The position numbers were made by a program, and so were the translations under genes. Below, piece after piece: positions 1-6,217 of a DNA stretch of 17,372 nucleotides. Under the pieces are notes generated by a model. That model saw nothing but the letters and a program-made list of their open reading frames with translations. It ran no database searches and was not told the DNA's origin. The DNA is taken from the NCBI GenBank assembly GCA_947305825.1, contig CAMZET010000006.1, positions 1 through 17,372 of the forward strand, read 5' to 3'. Within the stretch, counting starts at the first letter, position 1, and each line of letters begins with the position of its first letter. Source of the stretch: an uncultured Verrucomicrobiota bacterium (GTDB taxonomy: Bacteria; Verrucomicrobiota; Kiritimatiellia; RFP12; UBA1067).

Positions 1-465
1 CATCCTGACGTCTTCAACATGCTCTTGCAGGTGCTTGACGACGGGCGGCTCACCGACAGCCACGGACGCACCGTCTCCTTCAAGAACACCGTCGTCATCA
101 TGACGTCCAACGCGCCACGCGACACGCTGAAGGACTTGTTCCGCCCGGAGTTCCTGAACCGTCTCGACGAAATCCTCGAGTTCGATTCGCTGACCCGCGA
201 CCAGATACGCGAAATCGTGAAGTTGCAGCTCAAGGATTTGTCGAAGCGCCTGGAAGACGAGAACCTGCATCTGGAAGTGGACGAAGCGGCGCTGGACGTG
301 CTGGTGCGCGACGGCTACGACCCCGCATACGGGGCGCGACCGGTGAAACGCGCCATACAGCGCGACCTGGAGAACCCGATCGCGAAGAAAATCGTGTCCG
401 GCGCGTATCCGCCCGGAGCGGCGATACGCGCCACGGCGCAGGGCGGGCAGATTGCGCTCGCCTAG
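1..465 (+). CDS. clpB: ATP-dependent chaperone ClpB, C-terminal part (5' truncated by window)
   Basis: This is the 3' end of a Hsp100/Clp disaggregase gene, and the reading frame is open from base 1 (HPDVFNMLLQ...). ClpB works in the cytosol with DnaK/DnaJ/GrpE, threading aggregated proteins through its hexameric pore. The part seen is the second AAA+ module: the DGRLTDSHGRTV segment, the sensor-1 region NTVVIMTSN, the arginine-finger region FRPEFLNRLDE and the C-terminal D2-small domain with the sensor-2 motif GARPVKRAIQ. The ending (ENPIAKKIVSGAYPPG) resembles ClpB rather than ClpA or ClpX. Between MTSN and FRPEF there are only about 10 residues, whereas E. coli ClpB has about 30, so a helix seems to be missing. 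The TAG stop overlaps the ung stop on the other strand. Confidence 0.93.
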   Translation, partial: HPDVFNMLLQVLDDGRLTDSHGRTVSFKNTVVIMTSNAPRDTLKDLFRPEFLNRLDEILEFDSLTRDQIREIVKLQLKDLSKRLEDENLHLEVDEAALDVLVRDGYDPAYGARPVKRAIQRDLENPIAKKIVSGAYPPGAAIRATAQGGQIALA

Positions 466-1136
466 CGGATGGCAAGCCAGTCGATAGGCTCGACGCCGTG
501 GGCGGCGAGGTAGTCGTTGGCGAGGCGGAAGTGGCCGCAGCCGAAGAAGCCGCGCGAAGCGGAGAGCGGCGAAGGGTGCGCGGCCTCCAGCACGAGATGG
601 CGGGAGCGGTCTACCGCTTCCGCCTTCTTTTTCGCGTTTGCGCCCCACAGCAGGAACACGAGGTTGTCGCGGTGCGAGTCGAGCCAGGCGACTACGGCGT
701 CGGTGAACCGTTCCCAGCCGCGCTTGGCGTGGGAGAGCGGTCTTCCGTTGGCGACGGTCAGCGTGGAGTTGAGCATGAGCACGCCCTGCTCGGCCCACGC
801 GGTCAGGTCGCCGCTCGTTCGCCGCAGTTCCCCGCCGTATTCCGCCCGGAGTTCCTTGAAGATGTTCACGAGCGACGGAGGAGGCGCGGCTGGCGGCAGC
901 ACCGAGAAGCAGAGCCCGTGCGCCTGTCCGGCGCCGTGGTACGGGTCTTGCCCGATTATCACCGCCTTCACTTCGCCGGGCGGCGTCAGCCGGAACGCTT
1001 CGAACACCCGCCCAGCCGGCGGATAGCACGTCTCCGAAGCGTACGCGCCATCGACAAACCTCGCCAGCTCCGCGTAATACGGCTTGCCCGTCTCTTCCGC
1101 CAGCGCCGCCGCCCACTCTCCAGGCAATCTTTCCAT
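462..1136 (-). CDS. ung: Uracil-DNA glycosylase, family 1
   Basis: This enzyme removes uracil from DNA as the first step of base excision repair. The 224-residue length is normal for family 1 UDG. The water-activating motif GQDPYHG places the catalytic Asp at residue 64, the uracil-specific Asn is at 123 (LNSTLTV), and the HPSPLS motif puts the catalytic His at 187. All three match E. coli numbering. The ATG at 1136 is preceded by an AGAGGAAACGGAG purine tract that can serve as ribosome binding site. The gene is divergent from the RRM gene and convergent with clpB; the two stops overlap in one CTAG. A TGGTAAAAT extended -10 lies upstream at 1173-1181. Confidence 0.97.
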   Translation of the reverse strand: MERLPGEWAAALAEETGKPYYAELARFVDGAYASETCYPPAGRVFEAFRLTPPGEVKAVIIGQDPYHGAGQAHGLCFSVLPPAAPPPSLVNIFKELRAEYGGELRRTSGDLTAWAEQGVLMLNSTLTVANGRPLSHAKRGWERFTDAVVAWLDSHRDNLVFLLWGANAKKKAEAVDRSRHLVLEAAHPSPLSASRGFFGCGHFRLANDYLAAHGVEPIDWLAIR

Positions 1137-1172
1137 GCTCCTCCGTTTCCTCTGCTTGCGTCCTCGCGCTCC

Positions 1173-1181
1173 ATTTTACCA
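1173..1181 (-). promoter_or_regulatory. Extended -10 promoter of ung
   Basis: On the minus strand the sequence reads TGGTAAAAT, a TGn extension followed by a -10 hexamer one base from consensus. No convincing -35 hexamer is seen 16-18 bp upstream. The predicted transcript start near 1166 gives a leader of about 30 nt that contains the ung ribosome binding site. Confidence 0.55.
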
Positions 1182-1240
1182 TAAATCGCCCTGCGCCGCC
1201 TAAAGAGCACGCCCGACGCGCACAAACCCCTGCACCCCCC

Positions 1241-1270
1241 TTGACTAACCCAAGCCAAAATTGGTAAAAT
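1241..1270 (+). promoter_or_regulatory. Sigma-70-type promoter of the RRM gene
   Basis: The -35 is TTGACT (1241-1246), the spacer is 18 bp and the -10 is TAAAAT (1265-1270), extended by TGG at 1262-1264. This is the best-formed promoter in the window. Transcription from about 1277 would give a leader of roughly 60 nt, with AAAGGGA (1324-1330) as a likely ribosome binding site. The strong signals suggest high expression, as expected for an abundant RNA-binding protein. Confidence 0.75.
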
Positions 1271-1339
1271 ATGGGTGCTTGGTTGGAGTAGGCGGGTGCC
1301 TTCGTGACCAGGCAGTAAAGCATAAAGGGAAATAAGACG

Positions 1340-1684
1340 ATGGAAATCTATGTTGGTAACCTCGCATATGCGACGACCGACGAGGGGCTCAGAGCTGCGT
1401 TCGCTGCATATGGGGAAGTTACCGCCGTTCGTGTAGTGACCGATCGAATGACCGGTCGCAGCAAGGGTTTTGGCTTCGTGACCATGCCCGATGCCACGCA
1501 GGCGCAGGCGGCAATCGATGCGCTCAACGGACATGAATTGGACGGGCGTACGGTGCGAGTAAACGAATCCCAGCCCAAGCCTCGCGAGGAGCGCGGCGGA
1601 TACGGGCGCGATCGCGGCGGATACGGGCGCGACCGCGGCGGCTATGGGCGCGACCGTGGGCCTCGCCGCGAGACTCGCTGGTAA
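1340..1684 (+). CDS. RRM-domain glycine-rich RNA-binding protein
   Basis: This 114-residue protein is a single RNA recognition motif followed by a short basic tail, the layout of the cyanobacterial Rbp proteins and the PVC/Bacteroidetes RNA-binding proteins. RNP2 is IYVGNL (residues 3-8) and RNP1 is KGFGFVTM (42-49), with the aromatic residues that stack on RNA in place. The tail holds three exact copies of GGYGRDR (residues 86-106), an RGG/YGG-like stretch. Such proteins bind single-stranded RNA and in some bacteria respond to cold; that role is inferred here. The gene has its own promoter at 1241-1270 and terminator at 1704-1732, so it is probably monocistronic. Its codon use is more relaxed than its neighbours near the 5' end. 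Confidence 0.93.
   Translation: MEIYVGNLAYATTDEGLRAAFAAYGEVTAVRVVTDRMTGRSKGFGFVTMPDATQAQAAIDALNGHELDGRTVRVNESQPKPREERGGYGRDRGGYGRDRGGYGRDRGPRRETRW
1595..1657 (+). repeat. Three in-frame 21-bp tandem repeats coding GGYGRDR
   Basis: Units at 1595-1615, 1616-1636 and 1637-1657 differ only at a few third positions, yet encode the same heptapeptide. This suggests recent unit duplication with selection on the protein. Copy number is likely to vary between strains. Confidence 0.9.
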
Positions 1685-1703
1685 TAACGGCGATACGGAA
1701 CCG

Positions 1704-1732
1704 GGGCGCACCAATCGGGTCGCGCCCTTTTC
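1704..1732 (+). terminator. Intrinsic terminator after the RRM gene
   Basis: A GGGCGC/GCGCCC stem (1704-1709 with 1722-1727) can extend inward by ACC/GGT around one bulged C. It is followed by TTTTCTTT. It sits 20 bp after the RRM stop codon and 42 bp before the next start codon. Confidence 0.75.
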
Positions 1733-1774
1733 TTTCGTCTTCTCCTTCCTCTTGCCGAATCCGCGCGCTGAACT

Positions 1775-2161
1775 ATGGAATCGCTCGAAGACATCATTGG
1801 TTTCGACCTCGATTACACTCCGGAGGTCTATCGCGACTTGGTTGCCGCCGACAAACGCCACAGCCCGCGCGCATACTCGTTTTTCGCCCACTCCGTCGAA
1901 CGCTTCCTGCCGCCTATCGACCCCGCCGACCATGTCCAGGCTCTAATGGACAACTTCCGCGACTTCGCTATCGAGAAATTCGGCCCGATGACTTTGCGCG
2001 TACTGAAAGAATGGGGCGTGGACTCTTGCGACGATTTGGCGGACATATGCGAGGCGCTGCTTTCAAAGGACGAGAAACCGCCGTTGGACGCGGAAGACAT
2101 AGAGCAGATGCGCCACAATTTCGATTTCTCGGAGGCGTTTCTTGAACCGTTCGAGCCGTAG
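1775..2161 (+). CDS. Minf_1886-family conserved hypothetical protein
   Basis: This 128-residue protein has no known function. It fits the Minf_1886 family (Planctomycete/Verrucomicrobium conserved hypothetical). The recognisable features are an N-terminal region with YSFFAHSVE, a central segment FRDFAIEKFGPMTLRVL followed by KEWGV, then a region leading to the conserved ending HNFDFSEAF. It is predicted soluble, mostly helical and acidic, with no signal peptide or membrane segment. No Shine-Dalgarno sequence is seen before the ATG at 1775, and I find no good promoter between the terminator at 1704-1732 and the start. It may lead the group with the next two genes. The family's distribution is the best taxonomic clue in the window. 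Confidence 0.82.
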   Translation: MESLEDIIGFDLDYTPEVYRDLVAADKRHSPRAYSFFAHSVERFLPPIDPADHVQALMDNFRDFAIEKFGPMTLRVLKEWGVDSCDDLADICEALLSKDEKPPLDAEDIEQMRHNFDFSEAFLEPFEP

Positions 2162-2210
2162 CGGCGGGATTCGGGCGGATGGTTCTGTTTTGCCGAGGAG
2201 ACGGACGGGG

Positions 2211-2489
2211 ATGAAGAAGCTGGTGGCGTTTCTGGCTGTGGCGGTTCTGGCGCTGGCGTTGGCGGTTCATGCGCTGCTTGTGCGCGGCGGTGCGGTCACG
2301 CGCGCACAGGTGTTGGAAATAAAGGAGGAGGTGTCGCGCAACGGCGAGGCACTCGGACGCATTTCCTTGACGCTCGACGAGCGTTGCGACGTGCTGGAGG
2401 CGAAGCTGGACCGCGTGGAGGCGAAACTTGACCGCGTCCTGGAGCTTCTCGTCCCCGCGCTTCCCGACAACATGAGAGAGGCGCGGTGA
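2211..2489 (+). CDS. Small membrane-anchored coiled-coil protein, unknown function
   Basis: A 92-residue protein I do not recognise as a named family. Residues 1-3 (MKK) are followed by one hydrophobic segment (about 4-24), then a charged helical region in which EAKLDRV occurs twice in tandem, a heptad-type coiled coil. It is probably a single-pass inner-membrane protein with a coiled coil, or a signal-peptide-like export. A longer reading frame begins at 2142, but the ATG at 2211 is preferred: GAGGAG at 2195-2200 is correctly spaced, and the hydrophobic segment then starts right at the N terminus. The stop overlaps the next gene's GTG start by four bases (GTGA), indicating translational coupling with the U32 gene. 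Confidence 0.72.
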   Translation: MKKLVAFLAVAVLALALAVHALLVRGGAVTRAQVLEIKEEVSRNGEALGRISLTLDERCDVLEAKLDRVEAKLDRVLELLVPALPDNMREAR

Positions 2490-3742
2490 AACGGCCCGAG
2501 ATACTGTCGCCGGCGGGGGACTTCACGTGTTTGAGCGCGGCCGTCCAGGCCGGCGCGGACGCCGTGTATTTCGGCTTGGGCACATTCAACATGCGCTCGA
2601 GGAGCGGCGTCAATTTCAGGGCGGGGGATTTGCCGGCGATTGCGGAGATATGCGGCGGCGTCAAGCGCTACCTGACGCTCAACGCCATAATGTTCGAAGA
2701 CGAGGCCGCCGCGATTGAAGAGACGATAGCGGCCGCAAAGCCCTATGTCGACGCTTTCATCGTCTCGGATTGGGGTGTCATAGAGCTGTGCCGCCGCCAG
2801 GGGGTGCGTTTCCACGTCTCGACGCAGATGTCCATTTCGAATTCGCTGGCGGTGAAGTTTCTGCTTTCGCAGGGGGCAGAACGCATCGTGCTGGCGAGGG
2901 AATGCACGCTGGATGAAGTGAGGCGGATAGTGGAGGCGACGGGCGCGGAGATAGAGTGCTTCGTGCACGGTGCGCAGTGCGTGGCGGAGTCCGGGCGCTG
3001 CCTGATGAGCCACGAGGCGTTCGGCGCGTCCGCGTGCCGCGGCGAATGCCGCCAGCCGTGCCGCCGGCGCTTCCTCGTCAAGGCGGTCGACCTCTACGAA
3101 GACGCCGACGGCAAACCTGTCCACGAGTCAGACACGGCTTTCATCGTGAACGGGCGCACAGTGCTTTCGGCCAAAGACCTCTGTTCGCTGCCGTTCATCG
3201 ACAAGCTGGTCGCGGCTGGAATATCCAGCTTCAAGATAGAAGGGCGCGCGAGAAACGCGGAATACGTCAAGATTTGCACCGCAGCGTACAGAAGGGCGGT
3301 GGACGCCGTGCTCGCGGGCGAATACACGAGTGCGCTCGCCGGGGAACTCGTGCGCGAGGTATCGCGCGTCTTCCACCGCGAATTTTCGCCGGGGCTCTAC
3401 TACGGGCGACCGGGCGTCGGCCAGATGACAGACTCCGAAGACTCGCTCTCGACGGAAGTGAAGCGCCACGTCGGTATAGTGATTGACTATTTCGCGAAAG
3501 CGGGCATAGCGCAGGTGAAGATACAGGACCGGGAGATACGCCCCGGGGACCGCCTGCAGATTCACGGTCCCACGACTGGAGTGCAGGAACTGGTGCTCGG
3601 CGAAATGCGGCGCGACGACGAGACGCCCGCCGTCGCCGAACGCGGCTCCTGGGTCACGTTCCGCGCTCCTCGCTGCCGCGTAGGCGACAAGGTGTTCCTG
3701 ATTGAGCTAAGAGGCGAAACCTCGCGGCGCGCCAGACCCTGA
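2486..3742 (+). CDS. Peptidase U32-family protein (TrhP/RlhA-type RNA hydroxylation protein)
   Basis: U32 proteins were named as peptidases, but the studied bacterial ones (TrhP, RlhA) take part in hydroxylation of tRNA or 23S rRNA and carry an iron-sulfur cluster. This 418-residue protein has the N-terminal barrel start (ILSPAGD, AVYFGLG), the U32 signature ECFVHGAQC...SGRCLMS, and the cysteine set C165, C172, C184, C188 and C192 (SACRGECRQPCRR) that supplies the cluster ligands. A C-terminal beta domain follows, with EIRPGDRLQIHGPTTGVQE. That domain and the length favour the TrhP (YegQ) branch over short U32 proteins. Translation starts at GTG 2486, with GAGAGAGG upstream and a 4-bp overlap with the preceding gene. 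The exact RNA target is not determined. Confidence 0.88.
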   Translation: MKRPEILSPAGDFTCLSAAVQAGADAVYFGLGTFNMRSRSGVNFRAGDLPAIAEICGGVKRYLTLNAIMFEDEAAAIEETIAAAKPYVDAFIVSDWGVIELCRRQGVRFHVSTQMSISNSLAVKFLLSQGAERIVLARECTLDEVRRIVEATGAEIECFVHGAQCVAESGRCLMSHEAFGASACRGECRQPCRRRFLVKAVDLYEDADGKPVHESDTAFIVNGRTVLSAKDLCSLPFIDKLVAAGISSFKIEGRARNAEYVKICTAAYRRAVDAVLAGEYTSALAGELVREVSRVFHREFSPGLYYGRPGVGQMTDSEDSLSTEVKRHVGIVIDYFAKAGIAQVKIQDREIRPGDRLQIHGPTTGVQELVLGEMRRDDETPAVAERGSWVTFRAPRCRVGDKVFLIELRGETSRRARP

Positions 3743-3769
3743 CGGCGCAAGGCAGAAGTGCGCAGGATA

Positions 3770-3778
3770 TGGTATAAT
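3770..3778 (+). promoter_or_regulatory. Extended -10 promoter with nearly leaderless start
   Basis: TGGTATAAT is a perfect TGn-TATAAT extended -10 element. No good -35 is present at 16-18 bp. The ATG of the next gene is at 3789, only 10 nt after the hexamer, so the transcript should begin within about 5 nt of the start codon. No Shine-Dalgarno sequence is present. It probably drives the 3789-10863 operon. Confidence 0.7.
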
Positions 3779-3788
3779 ATCCGCACCT

Positions 3789-5321
3789 ATGAAAAACTAC
3801 GAATGGCGTTGGTTCAAGGCGGGGCGGATGAAACAGGTCGCCCTCGAAAACGGCGACGACATCGCCAACCTGTCGGAACTCGACCGCAAGTACTGGCTTG
3901 CGCTCTCCATGCCAGTGAAGGGCGTCCGCTTCGACACGCGGATGCTCGAGCTCATGGATAGCGACGGCGACGGGCGCATCCGCACGGCAGAAGTCCTCGG
4001 CGCGATTGATTTTCTCAAGTCGAAGGGCGTCGATTTGGGGTCGCTCTTCAAGCCGGAGGAGGAAGACCGCAAGCGTCTGGCGGACGTTCTGGCGCGGCAG
4101 GCCGACTTGGCGAAGGTGGAGCCGTCGAAGAAGGACCGCGAGGCGCTGGCGGCCTGGGAGAAGGCCGGCGAAGCGAAGGAAGTCAAGCCGCTCGGAGAGG
4201 CGACGGCTGCCGCCGAGGCCGCTCTCGCCGCAGTCGAGCCGCTCGTAGACGCCTATTTCACGCCGCCGGAAGACATGCCGCTCGTCACCGACGACGCCGA
4301 CAAGCTCCTCCCTCTTACAGGCTCGCACCTGAATCCGAAGCACCAGGAGGCGATTCTCGCGTTCGCGGAAAAGTGCGCCCGACCGGTCCTCGGCGACATC
4401 GAAGTCCTGGACCGCATCGCCTGGCGCAAAATCAAGGAGACGTTCGCGCCCTACCGCGCCCACATCGCCGCCAAGCCCGTGATGAGCGCCGGCGCAAAGG
4501 CCGCACTCGACGACGAAGAGCGAGTGCTGCGCTACAAGCTCGGCCTACTCGAATTCCTCGAAAACTTCGTCAATATGCGCCGTCTCTACGACAAGGACTC
4601 TCTCGCGATTTTCCAGACGGGCACATTGCGCATCGACGCGAAGGAAATGGATTTGTGCTTCCATGTGGACAGCGAAGCGGCGCATTCCGCGCTCGCCGAG
4701 AAGTCGAAGTGCTGCGTTGTCTATTTGAAGCTGACGCGGCCCGGCGACAAGGCGGAGCGGCAGATTTGCGCAGTTGCGACGGCGGGGACGATACGCGGGC
4801 TCTACGTCGGGCGCAACGGCGTGTTCTACGACCGCGACGGCAAGGACTGGGAAGCGGTCGTGACGAAGGTCGTCGAGGCGGAAGTGTCTCTTGCGGAGGC
4901 GTTCTGGACGCCGTGGCGCAAGCTAGGCGAAGGCGTGGCGGCGACGGTGAAGAAGTTTCTCGGCGAGAAGCAGGAGGCGGCGCAGGCGAAGCTGGATAGC
5001 GGAGTCCAGAGTGCGCAGGCCGGCGGCGCGGCGATGGCGTCGAGCGTGGCGGCCATCGGCATAGGCGTTGGCATGATGGGCGCGGCGTTCGCTTCCATCC
5101 TTGCGGCGATTTCCGGTATGACGTGGTGGCAGATTTTGATTTCCATCGTGTCGCTGGTGCTGGTGGTGTCGCTGCCGAGCACGATACTGGCGTGGTTCAA
5201 GCTCCGCGCACGCGATTTAGGGGCAATTCTGAACGCGAGCGGCTGGGCGGTGAACCGCCCGATGCGCTTCTCGATGAAGCGCGCGCGGTCGTTCACCAAG
5301 GTGCTCGGGATAAGCTTCTAG
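3789..5321 (+). CDS. EF-hand protein with two C-terminal membrane segments, unknown function
   Basis: A 510-residue protein with a canonical 12-residue EF-hand loop at residues 57-68 (D57, D59, D61, G62, I64, E68), so calcium binding is plausible. The following region is rich in Ala, Lys and Glu and helical. Residues of about 415-444 and 446-469 form two hydrophobic segments, the first rich in Gly and Ala, ending in a basic tail (GWAVNRPMRF). I recall similar EF-hand proteins with the GWAVN ending in Verrucomicrobia and Lentisphaerae, none with a known role. Most of the protein should be on one side of the membrane; which side is unclear, and there is no signal peptide. It starts the operon containing lpxI and lpxB (21-bp gap to lpxI), so a link to the envelope is reasonable but unproven. 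Confidence 0.8.
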   Translation: MKNYEWRWFKAGRMKQVALENGDDIANLSELDRKYWLALSMPVKGVRFDTRMLELMDSDGDGRIRTAEVLGAIDFLKSKGVDLGSLFKPEEEDRKRLADVLARQADLAKVEPSKKDREALAAWEKAGEAKEVKPLGEATAAAEAALAAVEPLVDAYFTPPEDMPLVTDDADKLLPLTGSHLNPKHQEAILAFAEKCARPVLGDIEVLDRIAWRKIKETFAPYRAHIAAKPVMSAGAKAALDDEERVLRYKLGLLEFLENFVNMRRLYDKDSLAIFQTGTLRIDAKEMDLCFHVDSEAAHSALAEKSKCCVVYLKLTRPGDKAERQICAVATAGTIRGLYVGRNGVFYDRDGKDWEAVVTKVVEAEVSLAEAFWTPWRKLGEGVAATVKKFLGEKQEAAQAKLDSGVQSAQAGGAAMASSVAAIGIGVGMMGAAFASILAAISGMTWWQILISIVSLVLVVSLPSTILAWFKLRARDLGAILNASGWAVNRPMRFSMKRARSFTKVLGISF

Positions 5322-5329
5322 CGTCGTGT

Positions 5330-5345
5330 GGAGGAGCCGCGTTTG
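5330..5345 (+). promoter_or_regulatory. Shine-Dalgarno and TTG start of lpxI
   Basis: GGAGGAG at 5330-5336 is followed after 6 nt by an in-frame TTG at 5343. The alternative in-frame GTG at 5328 overlaps this SD and has none of its own. The TTG is therefore the better start. Confidence 0.65.
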
Positions 5346-6182
5346 GTACACCGGAAAATCATAGTGGCGGCGGGAGCCGGGGCGTATCCCCGGCTTCTCG
5401 TGGAGGGCGCCAAGCGCGCCGGCGTCGCGAACGTCACCGTCGTGGCCATCCGCGGCTCCACCGAGCGGGCGACGCTCGCCGCCGCCGACGATGTCCATTG
5501 GGTCACGCTGGGCCAAATCGCCGAGGGCATCAGATGGATTGGCAGGCAGAATGCCGACGGTCTGATGCTCGCCGGCCAGGTCAACCCTCTTTCGCTTTTC
5601 CGGGGACGCTTCGACGAGGAGGTTAAAGGGTGGCTGCGTGAGCTCAAGGTCAAGAACGCCCACACCATATTCGGGAAACTCGCCGAGAAAGTCCGCGCGA
5701 CGGGGACGGAAATACTGCCGGCGAGCCTGTACATGGACGGCAGCATGCCCGGCGAGGGCGTGCTGACGGAGCGCGCGCCGGACGAGGCGGAACTTTGCGA
5801 CATACGCCACGCCGCGACCGTGGCGCGCGACGTCGGTGCGCACGACGTCGGCCAGACGGTCATGGTGAACAGCGGCATGGTCGTGGCCGTCGAGGCGTTC
5901 GAAGGGACGAATGCGGCGATACGGCGCGGCGGTCGCCTTGCGCCGCGCGGCTCGGTCGTGTTCAAGGCCGCGCGCGAGGGGCACGACATGCGCTTCGACA
6001 TCCCTGTCGTCGGGCTCAAGACCTTGAAGGTGATGCACCGCGCCGGCGCTACCGCGCTCGCTTTCCAGGCCGGCCGCCTAGTCCTGCTGGAACGGCAGAA
6101 GGTGGTCGATTACGCCAACAGCCGGTCCATCGCCATAATGGGCATCGAGAGCGGCCTTCCGCATGCGCCGCTGCGTGTTTGA
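5343..6182 (+). CDS. lpxI: UDP-2,3-diacylglucosamine diphosphatase LpxI
   Basis: LpxI hydrolyses UDP-2,3-diacylglucosamine to lipid X and UMP in the Raetz lipid A pathway, replacing LpxH. The protein (279 residues from the TTG; 284 if the GTG at 5328 is used) shows the N-terminal pattern IIVAAGAGAYP. It also has GQTVMVNSGMVVAVEAFEGT and the C-terminal catalytic block HDMRFDIPVVGLKT. D219 (TTG numbering) lies in the RFDIP segment and matches the catalytic Asp225 of the Caulobacter enzyme. It is followed 31 bp later by lpxB, which uses its product, the usual lpxI-lpxB order. No lpxA is present here. Confidence 0.93.
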   Translation: MVHRKIIVAAGAGAYPRLLVEGAKRAGVANVTVVAIRGSTERATLAAADDVHWVTLGQIAEGIRWIGRQNADGLMLAGQVNPLSLFRGRFDEEVKGWLRELKVKNAHTIFGKLAEKVRATGTEILPASLYMDGSMPGEGVLTERAPDEAELCDIRHAATVARDVGAHDVGQTVMVNSGMVVAVEAFEGTNAAIRRGGRLAPRGSVVFKAAREGHDMRFDIPVVGLKTLKVMHRAGATALAFQAGRLVLLERQKVVDYANSRSIAIMGIESGLPHAPLRV

Positions 6183-6184
6183 GC

Positions 6185-6217
6185 ATGGCCATGGATAACG
6201 GAGCGCCAACGTCATGA
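6185..6217 (+). other. Possible 10-codon mini-ORF bridging lpxI and lpxB
   Basis: ATG 6185 begins two bases after the lpxI stop and encodes MAMDNGAPTS. Its TGA (6215-6217) overlaps the lpxB ATG (6214-6216) in the arrangement ATGA. It has no Shine-Dalgarno sequence, so it may be chance. If translated by reinitiation, it would deliver terminating ribosomes to lpxB. Confidence 0.2.

Noticed and set aside
986..1933. 315-codon open frame on the minus strand covering the RRM gene and both flanks
   Set aside because: It runs antisense through the well-supported RRM gene, its promoter and its terminator. The protein has no recognisable domain and low-complexity stretches.
2142..2210. Upstream start for the small coiled-coil protein
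   Set aside because: It would overlap the Minf_1886 gene and add an unrelated basic segment before the hydrophobic helix. GAGGAG supports the start at 2211.
2267..3124. 285-codon minus-strand frame opposite the U32 gene
   Set aside because: It is a shadow of the U32 coding strand with no domain and no start signals.
3745..3763. Hairpin GCGCA/TGCGC after the U32 gene as a terminator
   Set aside because: The stem is only 5 bp with a 9-nt loop and no T tract.
3654..4463. 269-codon minus-strand frame across the EF-hand gene and its promoter
   Set aside because: It spans the promoter and start of a well-formed gene, with no motif of its own.
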